Shown here: positions 8,390 through 16,714 of the stretch, in pieces | Position numbering within the stretch: position 1 is the first letter of the stretch | Layout of the letters: the number at the start of each line of letters is the position of its first letter | Assembly (NCBI RefSeq): GCF_003003255.1 | Contig: NZ_PVTD01000001.1 | Span: forward strand, 186,001-250,000 | Length of the DNA stretch: 64,000 nt | Origin: Aliiruegeria haliotis | Lineage (GTDB): Bacteria > Pseudomonadota > Alphaproteobacteria > Rhodobacterales > Rhodobacteraceae | Direction of reading: 5' to 3' | The notes under the pieces: model-generated | Database searches by the model: none | The model's input: only the letters and a program-made list of their open reading frames with translations | What the model was told of the DNA's origin: nothing | Program-made: the position numbers and the translations under genes

Positions 8390-11170
8390 ATGGCTGACGG
8401 ATCGCCCACCGCAATGGTCACGTTCAACCTCGATGGGGCCGAGGTCACGGTCCCCGAAGGCACCTCCATCTGGGAGGCAGCGCAGGGCAGGGGCCTTGTC
8501 ATCCCGCATCTCTGCCACATGCCTGCGCCGGGATACCGCCCGGACGGAAACTGTCGTGCCTGCATGGTCGAGGTCGAGGGAGAGCGCACACTCGTTGCCT
8601 CCTGCATCCGCCCCGCGGCGGAGGGCATGGTCGTGAAGACCGATACCGACCGGGCAAGGCGCTCACGGGAGTTGGTGATCGAGCTGCTGGCCGCCGACCA
8701 GCCGGAGGTCGCGCACGATGCCTCCTCCCATTTCGCCGCGATGGCGGCAGCGACCGGCGTGACCGGAAGCCGCTTTCCGGCGTTGGAGCAGGCGCGTGTT
8801 CCCTTGCTCGACGCGAGCCACGTGGCAATGCGCGTCAACCTCGATGCCTGCATCCACTGCAACCTGTGCGTTCGGGCCTGCCGCGAGGTGCAGGTGAACG
8901 ACGTGATCGGCATGGCGGCGCGTGGCCATGATGCCCGGATCATCTTCGATCAGGGCGATGCCATGGGCGCGTCGTCCTGCGTGGCCTGCGGCGAGTGTGT
9001 GCAGGCCTGCCCCACCGGCGCGCTGATGCCGGCGGCCCTGCTCGACGCGGCGCAGGCCGGCGACAGCGGCGATTTCGACAGCGAGGTCGAGACGGTCTGC
9101 CCCTATTGCGGTGTCGGCTGCCAGCTGTCGTTGAAAGTAAAGGACGGCAGTATCCGGTCAGTTGAGGGGATCAACGGACCGGCCAACGAGAACCGCCTTT
9201 GCGTAAAGGGCCGGTTCGGCTTCGACTACATCGATCACCCCCACCGGCTGACACGGCCGCTCATCCGTCGCGACGACGCGCCGCCCAAGGGGCTGAACGT
9301 CGATCCGGGCAATCCGCTCACGCATTTCCGGGAAGCAAGCTGGGACGAGGCGCTGGACGCCGCGGCCAACGGTCTGGCGAAGCTGCGCGAGGAGGCGGGC
9401 ACGCGTGTTGCGGGCTTTGGCTCGGCCAAGTGCTCCAACGAGGAGGCCTACCTTTTCCAGAAGCTGATCCGACAGGGGTTCGGCCATAACAACGTCGATC
9501 ACTGCACGCGGCTTTGCCATGCGTCCTCGGTTGCTGCCCTGCTGGAGAATGTCGGGTCCGGTGCCGTGACTGCGACCTTCAACGAGATCGAGAACGCCGA
9601 CGTTGCCATCGTCATCGGCTGCAACCCGATGGAGAACCATCCTGTCGCGGCGACCTACTTCAAACAGTTCGTCAAGCGCGGCGGCAAGCTCATCGTGATG
9701 GACCCGCGCGGTCACGGGATGAAACGCTTCGCCTCCCACATGCTGCAGTTCAGGCCCGGGGCGGATGTGTCGCTGCTCAACGCGATCATGCATGTGATCG
9801 TGGAGGAGGAGCTCTATGACCGGCAGTACATCGCTGCGATGACGGAGAACTGGGAGGCGATGAAAGATCACCTCGCCGGGTTCCCGCCCGAGGCGATGGC
9901 GGAGGCTTGCGGGATTGCACCTGACGTGCTGCGCGACGTGGCGCGGACCTTTGCCGGCGCGCAGGCGGCAATGATCTTCTGGGGCATGGGCGTCAGCCAG
10001 CATGTCCATGGCACCGACAACGCCCGGTGCCTGATCTCGCTGGCGCTCATGACGGGGCAGGTGGGTCGACCGGGCACCGGGCTGCACCCGCTTCGCGGAC
10101 AGAACAACGTGCAAGGAGCCTCGGACGCCGGGCTGATCCCGATGTTCCTGCCGGACTACCAGAGCGTGACAGACGACGGTGTGCGGTCCGCCTTCACGGA
10201 GGTCTGGGGGTCGGAGGATTTCAGTGCCCGGAAGGGTCTGACTGTCGTGGAGATCATGGACGCGGTCCATGAGGGCAGCATTCGCGGCATGTATATCCTG
10301 GGCGAGAACCCGGCGATGTCGGATCCTGATGTCGAGCATGCCCGCGCGGCGCTGGCGTCGCTGGAGCATCTGGTGGTGCAGGACATCTTCCTGACGGAGA
10401 CGGCCTGCTACGCGGATGTGATCCTGCCCTCCTCCGCCTGGTACGAAAAGACAGGGACCGTGACCAACACCAACCGGCAGGTGCAGATGGGCCGGCCCGC
10501 AGTGTCGCCACCGGGCGAGGCGAAAGAGGACTGGTGGATCGAGGTGGAACTCGCAAGGCGGCTTGGGCTCGGCTGGAGCTATGGGCACCCGCGCGAGATT
10601 TTTGCCGAGATGAAGCTGAACATGCCGTCGCTTGCCAACATCACATGGGAGCGGCTGGAGAAGAGCGCGGTGACCTACCCCTCGCTTTCTCCGGACGATC
10701 CGGGGCAGGCGATCGTGTTCGGGGATGGCTTCCCGCGCGAAGATGGCCGTGCCCGGTTCACCCCCGCCAACGTGATCCCGCCCGATGAAGTGCCCGACGC
10801 GGAGTATCCCTTCGTCCTGATCACCGGGCGGCAACTGGAGCACTGGCACACCGGGTCCATGACCCGTCGCGCCACCGTGCTCGACGCGGTGGAGCCGGAA
10901 GCGAACTGTTCGCTGCACCCGCGCACGCTCCGCGACCTTGGGGTGGAGGCGGGAGAGTACATCCGCCTGACAACGCGCCGTGGCAGTGTCACAGTGATGG
11001 CCCGGTCGGACCGCGCGGTGGCAGAGGGCAACGTGTTTCTCCCCTTCGCCTACGTAGAGGCCGCCGCGAATATCCTGACGAATGCGGCGCTGGACCCCTA
11101 TGGCAAAATTCCGGAGTTCAAGTTCGCGGCTGTTCGGGCCGAAAAGGTGGCGCCGGTGGCTGCGGAGTAG
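8390..11170 (+). CDS. formate dehydrogenase alpha (catalytic) subunit, Mo/W-bisPGD type
   Basis: Catalytic subunit, 926 residues, oxidising formate to CO2. Domains in order: an N-terminal NuoG-like [2Fe-2S] ferredoxin (CHMPAPGY, then CRACMVEV, about residues 45-80); a two-[4Fe-4S] domain (CIHCNLCVRAC about 160; SSCVACGECVQACPTGA about 205); the proximal [4Fe-4S] (VCPYCGVGC about 242); then the molybdopterin-binding catalytic core and a C-terminal dinucleotide-binding domain (ITGRQLEHWHTGSMTRR). The metal ligand is Cys376 in RLCHAS with the neighbouring His377, the Cys-His pair typical of Fds/FDH1 enzymes; the residue is Cys, not selenocysteine. Cofactor metal (Mo or W) cannot be told from sequence. 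No fdhD-type sulfurtransferase or delta subunit follows in this window. Confidence 0.95.
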   Translation: MADGSPTAMVTFNLDGAEVTVPEGTSIWEAAQGRGLVIPHLCHMPAPGYRPDGNCRACMVEVEGERTLVASCIRPAAEGMVVKTDTDRARRSRELVIELLAADQPEVAHDASSHFAAMAAATGVTGSRFPALEQARVPLLDASHVAMRVNLDACIHCNLCVRACREVQVNDVIGMAARGHDARIIFDQGDAMGASSCVACGECVQACPTGALMPAALLDAAQAGDSGDFDSEVETVCPYCGVGCQLSLKVKDGSIRSVEGINGPANENRLCVKGRFGFDYIDHPHRLTRPLIRRDDAPPKGLNVDPGNPLTHFREASWDEALDAAANGLAKLREEAGTRVAGFGSAKCSNEEAYLFQKLIRQGFGHNNVDHCTRLCHASSVAALLENVGSGAVTATFNEIENADVAIVIGCNPMENHPVAATYFKQFVKRGGKLIVMDPRGHGMKRFASHMLQFRPGADVSLLNAIMHVIVEEELYDRQYIAAMTENWEAMKDHLAGFPPEAMAEACGIAPDVLRDVARTFAGAQAAMIFWGMGVSQHVHGTDNARCLISLALMTGQVGRPGTGLHPLRGQNNVQGASDAGLIPMFLPDYQSVTDDGVRSAFTEVWGSEDFSARKGLTVVEIMDAVHEGSIRGMYILGENPAMSDPDVEHARAALASLEHLVVQDIFLTETACYADVILPSSAWYEKTGTVTNTNRQVQMGRPAVSPPGEAKEDWWIEVELARRLGLGWSYGHPREIFAEMKLNMPSLANITWERLEKSAVTYPSLSPDDPGQAIVFGDGFPREDGRARFTPANVIPPDEVPDAEYPFVLITGRQLEHWHTGSMTRRATVLDAVEPEANCSLHPRTLRDLGVEAGEYIRLTTRRGSVTVMARSDRAVAEGNVFLPFAYVEAAANILTNAALDPYGKIPEFKFAAVRAEKVAPVAAE

Positions 11171-11423
11171 GGGCTGTTGGCAGAACGTTGGCGGTTGGGG
11201 ACGCGCACCACGGCCCGGAGTGGTGTCGTTGAGTGTCTCCGCCCAGAAGCAAACTCTCCGGCTTCCAGTTGGATCGACTTCAGCGCGAAGAAGCGTGATA
11301 TGTTCTTTCGCTTGCGAGAACAGGCGGTAGGCTAGTCGAAGGCTCATTCACCGGAGTGCATTAGCATTTGCAACGGCTCCGGCAAGCATTGCGTCTTTTG
11401 TCACCGCTATCCGTTGCCCGGCA

Positions 11424-11760
11424 GTGCAATGCGATGCACGAAAGAAGCATCGTCTGGTCGAGAAGAGCCGCCACAAGGTTCTGACCAGCTCGCTGCGCCT
11501 GCGGATGCGCTACAAGTGCCACCACGGGGGGCCGCGAGAGCGAGGTCGACATCGTGCGCGGGGCGTTGTCGAGCGATCACGTCCGCATGTTCGTGTCGGT
11601 GCCGCCAAAGCTCGCCATCTCGGATCTCGTGCGCAAGATGAAGGGGGGGTCGTCTTTTAAGGTCCAGCGCGAGTTCCCTGCGATCAGTAAGTGCTACTGG
11701 GGATGCCGGTTCTGGGGCAGGGGCTACGTCTCAACCACCAACGGTGCCATCCATTGCCCG
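11424..11760 (+). pseudogene. IS200/IS605-family tnpA remnant
   Basis: Two plus-strand frames together give a broken Y1 transposase. The first (from 11424) reads KSRHKVLTSSLRLRMR, like the TKYRYKVLTGALRLRVR block of IS200-type TnpA. After a frameshift near 11530, the second reads ALSSDHVRMFVSVPPKLAIS, then KMKGGSSFKVQREFPAIS, YWGCRFWGRGY and STTNGAI. The HUH motif (normally HVH) is HVR, the N terminus is missing and the catalytic-tyrosine C-terminal part is lost at about 11760. It is therefore inactive. No paired tnpB and no clear terminal hairpins were found. Confidence 0.8.
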
Positions 11761-12146
11761 ACAGGGCATAGCGCAGCAATGTCTCGAAGGGGCCGAAGGC
11801 ATCGCGCTTCACGACTTCGAACAGCACATTGCCCATCCTTCTTGCGTGTGCCGCCAGTCGTTCAGTGGTGAGCAGGGATGTAAGGACTCATCCTGACACC
11901 TTGCGGGAATGAACAGGACCGAGCGCACGCCACGGGACTGAGCCTGCCATCGGGTGCGGGCGGCGCACGCCTGTCACCAAGCTCCTGAACCCGGATCCTT
12001 GCAAGAGCAATGCGGCGACAGCTGTGCTTGGCTGTGGGCGGGACACTTCGTCGTCGAAGTAACAGCGATCCGGAGAGACAACGGCCAATCGGATCTCGGC
12101 AGACCTGTGTCCCGTGTGAGGGATTTCGCCTGCGCCGCCCCGCGTC

Positions 12147-12168
12147 GCGCTCCCCGTCAGGGGAGCGC
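12147..12168. terminator. perfect stem-loop downstream of malic enzyme
   Basis: GCGCTCCCC, loop GTCA, then GGGGAGCGC: a perfect 9-bp stem with a 4-base loop, about 117 bases beyond the malic enzyme stop. There is no U-tract on either strand, so intrinsic termination is uncertain. It may be a 3'-end-stabilising hairpin or part of the decayed region. Confidence 0.4.
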
Positions 12169-12284
12169 AAACACTGTTTGCATACTGCGATGGCCCCTCG
12201 TCACGGAGAACGGCCTGACGGCATTGGCCAACCCACTCAGCGGCTGTTCCCGCCTTGGCGTCGGTATTTTCGAGCTCCGGCCGA

Positions 12285-14564
12285 TCAGCCGTAGTGATCC
12301 ACCGGAGTCCCGGCGATGGCAGACATGTTGAGCAGCCCCCGAGAGGTGATCGAGGGGGTCACCACGTGTGCCCGATTGCCCATTCCCATCAGGATCGGCC
12401 CGACCTCCAGCCCGTCGGATTTCATCTTGAGGATGTTGCGCACCGCGCTGGCCGCGTCTGCATTGGCGAATACCAGCGCATTTGCTGCCCCCTCCAGGCG
12501 GGATTGCGGCAGCAGCCGGTTGCGGATCTCCTCGTCGAGCGCCGCGTCGAGGTGCATCTCGCCCTCGTACATGAAATCCGGCGCCCGGCTGCCGAGCAAC
12601 TCCATCGCACCGCGCATCCTGCGGCCGGAATCCGTGTCCAGGTTGCCGAATTGCGAGTAGGAGCACAGTGCGATCTTTGGAGTGATGCCGAACCGCCTGA
12701 TATGACGGGCACATCCTTCGACCGTATTCGCGATCTGCTCCGGTGTCGGCTGCTGGTTCACCTGGGTGTCGGCGATGAAAAGCGGTCCATCCTGCAGGAT
12801 CATCATCGACAGCGCGGCAACCGGCGCCATCGTGCCCTCCTGAAGCAGTTGGGTGACGTAGTTCAGGTGCCAGCTGAACTGCCCGAATGTGCCGCAGATC
12901 ATGCTGTCGGCCTCTCCGCGATAGACCATGATCGCGGCAATCGCCGTCGTGTTGGTGCGCATTATCGTCCGCGCAAGATCCGGGGTCACGCCGCGGCGGG
13001 CCATCACACGGTGATAGGTTTCCCAGTACTCGCGGTAGCGCGCGTCATGCTCCGGATTGACCAGTTCGAAATCCACGCCCGGGCGGATCGAGAGCCCCGC
13101 GGCCTCCAGCCGTGCGTTCACCGCATCCGGGCGGCCGATCAGGATCGGCACAGTGGTCGTATCCTCCAGCATGGCGGAGGCGGTGCGCAGGACCCGCTCG
13201 TCCTCGCCTTCGGCAAAGACCACGCGCCGACGGGCCTTGGCGGCGGCTTCGAAGACCGGACGCATCAGCAGGGCGGAGCGGAAGACCGCGCTGTCGAGCT
13301 TTGCCTTGTAGGCTTTCAGGTCCTCCAGCGGACGCGCCGCCACGCCCGAGGCCATGGCTGCCCGGGCCACGGCACTGGCCACAACGCCGGTCAGTCGCGG
13401 GTCGAAGGGTTTCGGGATCAGGTAGTCCGCCCCGAACGACAGCTGCTCTCCCTTGTAGACGGAGGCGGTCTCCGCCACCGTCGTGGCCCGTGCGAGCGAG
13501 GCGATGGCATCGATGCAGGCCAGCTTCATCTCGTCATTGATTTCCGTGGCCCCGACATCCAGCGCGCCGCGAAAAATGAACGGGAAGCAGAGCACGTTAT
13601 TGACCTGGTTGGGATAATCTGAGCGCCCGGTGGCCAGGATCGCGTCGGGCGCGACCTCGCGCGCGGCCTCGGGCATGATCTCCGGCGTCGGGTTGGCGAG
13701 CGCGAAGATGATGGGGCGATCGGCCATCCGGGCGACCATGTCCGGCGTCAGCACGTTGGGACCGGACAAGCCAAGGAAAAGATCCGCGCCCGCGATCACT
13801 TCGTCCAGTGTCCGCAGATCGGAAGCCTGGGCGAAGCTGTCCTTCTTCGGGTTCATGTCCTCCTCGCGCCCCTCGTAGACGAGCCCGTTGAGGTCGCAAA
13901 GCCAGACATTCTCCAGTTTCACGCCGAGTTTCACCAGCATATCGAGGCACGCAATGCCCGCCGCGCCGCCTCCGGTGGAGACGACCTTGATGTCCTCGAA
14001 GGCCTTTCCGGCAACCAGAAGCGCGTTGGTCGCAGCGGCACCGACAACGATGGCCGTGCCGTGCTGGTCGTCGTGGAACACGGGGATGTTCATCCGGTCG
14101 CGACAGATCTTCTCCACCACGAAACAGTCGGGCGCCTTGATGTCTTCCAGGTTCACTGCACCGAAGGTCGGCTCCAGCGCGCAGACGATCTCGGCGAGTT
14201 TCTCGGGGTCGGCCTCGTCCACCTCGATATCGAAACAGTCGATGTTGGCGAATTTCTTGAAGAGCACCGCCTTGCCCTCCATCACCGGCTTGGAGGCCTG
14301 CGCGCCGATGTTTCCGAGCCCCAGCACCGCCGAGCCATTGGAGATAACGGCGACAAGGTTGCCCTTGGAGGTGAAACGCGTTGCGTTGGCGCTGTCGGCG
14401 GCGATCTCCATGCAGGCCTCCGCCACGCCGGGGGAATAGGCCCGGCTCAGGTCGCGGCTGTTGGCAAGCGGTTTCGTTGCGCGGACTTCCAGTTTTCCGG
14501 GCCGGGGAAACTCGTGGTAGTCCAGCGGTGCGCTCTGGGGTTTTTGTTCTGGTGTGTCCGACAT
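12285..14564 (-). CDS. maeB: NADP-dependent malic enzyme with phosphotransacetylase-like domain
   Basis: Oxidative decarboxylation of malate to pyruvate, giving NADPH. At 759 residues it has the MaeB hybrid layout: a malic enzyme part (about 1-430) and a C-terminal phosphate acetyltransferase-like part (about 435-755). Visible are the substrate-site Tyr43 in SRAYSPGVAEAC, TSKGNLVAVISNGSAVLG, the metal site region DDQHGTAIVVGAA, the nucleotide-binding VVSTGGGAAGIACLDML and the PTA-type segments VFAEGEDERVLRT and GMGNRAHVV. The PTA part in this family is regulatory (acetyl-CoA sensing) and usually not catalytic. With malate synthase nearby it can draw C4 acids off to pyruvate. It is transcribed alone; the next minus-strand gene upstream ends 102 bases away. 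Confidence 0.96.
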   Translation of the reverse strand: MSDTPEQKPQSAPLDYHEFPRPGKLEVRATKPLANSRDLSRAYSPGVAEACMEIAADSANATRFTSKGNLVAVISNGSAVLGLGNIGAQASKPVMEGKAVLFKKFANIDCFDIEVDEADPEKLAEIVCALEPTFGAVNLEDIKAPDCFVVEKICRDRMNIPVFHDDQHGTAIVVGAAATNALLVAGKAFEDIKVVSTGGGAAGIACLDMLVKLGVKLENVWLCDLNGLVYEGREEDMNPKKDSFAQASDLRTLDEVIAGADLFLGLSGPNVLTPDMVARMADRPIIFALANPTPEIMPEAAREVAPDAILATGRSDYPNQVNNVLCFPFIFRGALDVGATEINDEMKLACIDAIASLARATTVAETASVYKGEQLSFGADYLIPKPFDPRLTGVVASAVARAAMASGVAARPLEDLKAYKAKLDSAVFRSALLMRPVFEAAAKARRRVVFAEGEDERVLRTASAMLEDTTTVPILIGRPDAVNARLEAAGLSIRPGVDFELVNPEHDARYREYWETYHRVMARRGVTPDLARTIMRTNTTAIAAIMVYRGEADSMICGTFGQFSWHLNYVTQLLQEGTMAPVAALSMMILQDGPLFIADTQVNQQPTPEQIANTVEGCARHIRRFGITPKIALCSYSQFGNLDTDSGRRMRGAMELLGSRAPDFMYEGEMHLDAALDEEIRNRLLPQSRLEGAANALVFANADAASAVRNILKMKSDGLEVGPILMGMGNRAHVVTPSITSRGLLNMSAIAGTPVDHYG

Positions 14565-14666
14565 GTCCCGCCTCCCGTTGGTCCCGGCGAGCGATATCCC
14601 ATCCTTTCCCCTTGGGAAACCGCAATCCGTGAAGCCGCAAGGTGTCCGCAGACGATCGGTGGACCA

Positions 14667-15536
14667 TCAGGCGAAGTAGAACGCCCGCGCCGTGTCGCCA
14701 AAGACCGCTGCGTGGGCCTCCTCAGGGACGAGGGACCGCATCGCTTGCGTGAGGGTGCTGTAGTTGGAATAGAGGCTGTCCACGGGGAAGTTGGAGCCAA
14801 ACATCAACCGTTCCGGCGAGAACTGGGCGATGCAGGTTTCCACGATTGGGGCGATGCTCTGCGGTGTCCAGTCGTGGTCGAACATGCCAAGGCCGGAGAG
14901 CTTGCACCAGAGGTTGGGCAGGGCGGACAGAGCTTCCAGCCGATGGGCGTAGTCCGCCAGCCCCGATGGGCTTCGGTCGTGCGGCGATCCCGCGTGACAC
15001 AGGGCAAAGCGCGTGCGCGGCGTGTCGGCGATCAGCCGTGCCATGGGCTCCATGAGTTCCGGCGTCAGTTGCAGGTCGAAGGAAAGGTTCATGTCTCCAA
15101 GGAGCGCGAGCCGCTCCGCGAAGGCCGGATTGGCCAGAAGGCTGTTGGTGCCGGTCTGGCTGTCCTCGCCCGGCGCCCGTCCGACAATCTGGCGGACGCC
15201 CCGCACCGAGGGCAGTGCCGACAGACGCGACAGCATGTCCGGAGCATCGGGCGCGGTCAGGTCGCAGAAGGCCACCTGTGCAAGGGGCCAGTCGGGATTG
15301 GCGTCGGCGACGGTCTGGATCCACCGGGCCTCTGCCAGCCCATCGGCCGCACCGACCTGTATGTGGACAGACGCGCCGAACCCCATGGCCCGCGCATTGG
15401 CCCGGAACTCCTCTATGAGATAGTCCCGCTGAATGGGCGTCGGGTCGCCGAAGAAGCGCACCGCGCCACGTTCCATGAGCCAGGGATACCGGACCGCGGT
15501 CAGATCCCAGAGGTGATGATGGGCGTCAATTTGCAT
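14667..15536 (-). CDS. amidohydrolase 2 family (TIM-barrel) hydrolase
   Basis: A 289-residue metal-dependent hydrolase or lactonase of the amidohydrolase-2 group (L-fuconolactonase, 2-pyrone-4,6-dicarboxylate hydrolase and relatives). It starts with the metal-binding motif DAHHHLW (residues 4-10), has conserved HIQVGAAD on a barrel strand, a later FALCHAGSP and KLSGLGMFD, and the C-terminal MFGSNFPVDSLY motif carrying the catalytic Asp. The first gene of its operon, a double SnoaL-domain protein, ends only 3 bases upstream. The pair is divergent from the ABC transporter operon and probably shares its control region. Lactone opening in a sugar-acid or aromatic route is likely, but the substrate is unknown. 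Confidence 0.85.
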   Translation of the reverse strand: MQIDAHHHLWDLTAVRYPWLMERGAVRFFGDPTPIQRDYLIEEFRANARAMGFGASVHIQVGAADGLAEARWIQTVADANPDWPLAQVAFCDLTAPDAPDMLSRLSALPSVRGVRQIVGRAPGEDSQTGTNSLLANPAFAERLALLGDMNLSFDLQLTPELMEPMARLIADTPRTRFALCHAGSPHDRSPSGLADYAHRLEALSALPNLWCKLSGLGMFDHDWTPQSIAPIVETCIAQFSPERLMFGSNFPVDSLYSNYSTLTQAMRSLVPEEAHAAVFGDTARAFYFA

Positions 15537-15539
15537 GGT

Positions 15540-16544
15540 TCAGGTCCTCGGCACATCGGCCATTCGGGCCAGCACATCCAGACCTTGCTGCTTCCAGAAA
15601 TGCAGCAGGTCTATGAAGATCCAGTTCTCCGCCAGTTTGTCGCCCGCCCGGCGGTAGATGTCGATGACGCGGAACTCGCCGGGCTTGCCAGTTGCGGGCA
15701 TGCCCATGAAGCCACCGGTGGGGGTGGCCACGAAGTTCGGCCACCCGAAGAAGCCGCCATATCGACCTTCCGCCATCCGGCAGAGGTGGCCCGTGCCGGA
15801 TCGCTCGGTGAAGCCGTCACGGAACGGGGCGGAATGCTGTTTGGCGTAGCGTTCGATCGTGTAGGTGGATCCGATCCCGGCCGGTCCCCACCAGATCATG
15901 TCATCCGCCCAGGTGCGTGCGAGTTCTTCCTCCAGCGGCAGGCCAAGCTGCCACTGACCGAGGTCGGAGATCATTGCGTTGATCAGTGTCAACGTCGCCT
16001 GGCTCTCTGCCGGATCCTGCGGATCGTGCAACAGCCCGTCATGGGTCATGGGCCCTGGCTGGACGAGATGGGCGGCGGTCTGCGGTGGGAAGGGCTGCAA
16101 TCCCGCCTGCATCATCAGGTGGGGGATGTCGAAATACATCGCCGTCTCCGCGATCTTTCCATCCTGCACACGATTGAACTCGCAATACCGCAGAAAGGCC
16201 ATCTTGCCCGTCGGCGGGATCCCGAGCCAGGGCGCATCGAAAAGCCCCATCAGGTGGCCCATCGATGCGACCCAGATCGATTCGAATCCGTCGATCTCGT
16301 TGCGTCCGGCAAAGAATACGTCCTGCCGCCTTTGCAACCGCGTCAGGGAGTGACGCAGGGGCAGCCAGAAGCACTCCGCAACCGATTCGGCGCCGGTGAT
16401 TTCGTTGAACGGATGGAAGCCCCGCCACCTGTATCCGGGGGTCGCAGCCGCCAGAAGGCAGCGTGAAATCTCTTCCTTCGGCGCGCCATCCAGCGTCCGG
16501 TAGAGGCTCGTGATCACGCTCTTCGCGTTTTGCAGATCGTTCAT
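15540..16544 (-). CDS. double NTF2/SnoaL-like domain protein
   Basis: A 334-residue protein built from two cone-shaped NTF2/SnoaL folds (about 1-150 and 185-325). Repeated hallmark segments are AEC-FWLPLRHSL / WVASMGHLMG / WLGIPPTGK with FNRVQDGKIAE in the first half, and MIWWGPAGIGS / FFGWPNFVA / GMPATGKPGE with DKLAENWIFIDLL in the second. The same G.PPTGK...DGKI.ENW grammar recurs in the products at 21461, 23869 and 27342, so these are paralogues. SnoaL-like proteins include polyketide cyclases, dehydratases and isomerases. It starts the short divergent operon with the amidohydrolase. Specific reaction not recognised. Confidence 0.82.
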   Translation of the reverse strand: MNDLQNAKSVITSLYRTLDGAPKEEISRCLLAAATPGYRWRGFHPFNEITGAESVAECFWLPLRHSLTRLQRRQDVFFAGRNEIDGFESIWVASMGHLMGLFDAPWLGIPPTGKMAFLRYCEFNRVQDGKIAETAMYFDIPHLMMQAGLQPFPPQTAAHLVQPGPMTHDGLLHDPQDPAESQATLTLINAMISDLGQWQLGLPLEEELARTWADDMIWWGPAGIGSTYTIERYAKQHSAPFRDGFTERSGTGHLCRMAEGRYGGFFGWPNFVATPTGGFMGMPATGKPGEFRVIDIYRRAGDKLAENWIFIDLLHFWKQQGLDVLARMADVPRT

Positions 16545-16608
16545 TTTGTCTTTTGTTCAGTCTCTTGCGGTGCAGTCTTGATTTGATGCCCGAGCATCGG
16601 CGCCGGTT

Positions 16609-16624
16609 TTGAATGCGTATGCAA
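16609..16624. promoter_or_regulatory. LacI-family operator O1
   Basis: TTGAATGC/GTATGCAA is an imperfect palindrome (6 of 8 positions symmetric) with the central CpG typical of LacI-family operators. Its GCGTATGCA core is repeated exactly in O2. The two centres (16616/16617 and 16670/16671) are 54 bp apart. It lies just upstream of the predicted promoter of the ABC operon and downstream of the divergent start at 16544. The LacI-type regulator encoded at 26320 is the likely ligand. Confidence 0.6.
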
Positions 16625-16630
16625 AAAAGC

Positions 16631-16660
16631 TTGCCTGAAAACCGGATTCCTGTCTAACCT
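16631..16660 (+). promoter_or_regulatory. predicted promoter of the ABC/SnoaL catabolic operon
   Basis: TTGCCT at 16631-16636 and TAACCT at 16655-16660 with an 18-base spacer give a plausible sigma-70-type pair. It lies between the two LacI-type operators, so that O2 would overlap the transcription start. This is inferred from motif geometry only. Confidence 0.4.
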
Positions 16661-16662
16661 TT

Positions 16663-16678
16663 TTGCAAGCGTATGCAT
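16663..16678. promoter_or_regulatory. LacI-family operator O2
   Basis: TTGCAAGC/GTATGCAT, a second pseudo-palindrome (5 of 8 positions symmetric) sharing the GCGTATGCA core with O1. It follows the predicted -10 immediately. An in-frame ATG inside it (16673) is unlikely to be the translation start of the ABC ATPase; the ATG at 16715 fits better. Confidence 0.6.
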
Positions 16679-16714
16679 CGAGCAAATGCGGTGTCACAAC
16701 CAACAGGGGTCCCG

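Larger units (their letters stand above)
11171..12284. other. decayed intergenic region
   Basis: About 1.1 kb between the formate dehydrogenase alpha gene and the convergent malic enzyme gene. It contains an IS200-type transposase remnant (11424-11760) and, immediately after it on the minus strand, a short fragment (about 11750-11880, reading RMGNVLFEVVKRDAFGPFET) that looks coding but that I cannot assign. From 11880 on I see no supported gene, only a strong hairpin at 12147-12168. The base composition is a little lower and more uneven than in neighbouring genes, which fits decayed mobile DNA. Confidence 0.6.

Noticed and set aside
9158-11347. A 729-residue minus-strand open frame opposite the formate dehydrogenase alpha gene
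   Set aside because: Shadow frame caused by high GC content; rich in His/Arg/Pro with no motif, while the plus-strand product has every cofactor motif.
14061-16466. An 801-residue plus-strand open frame opposite malic enzyme, amidohydrolase and SnoaL-type genes
   Set aside because: Spans three clearly real minus-strand genes, has no recognisable domain and shows shadow-type composition.
16673-16714. Upstream ATG for the ABC ATPase (14 more residues)
   Set aside because: The codon lies within the predicted operator O2 and the extra residues have no similarity to ABC ATPases.
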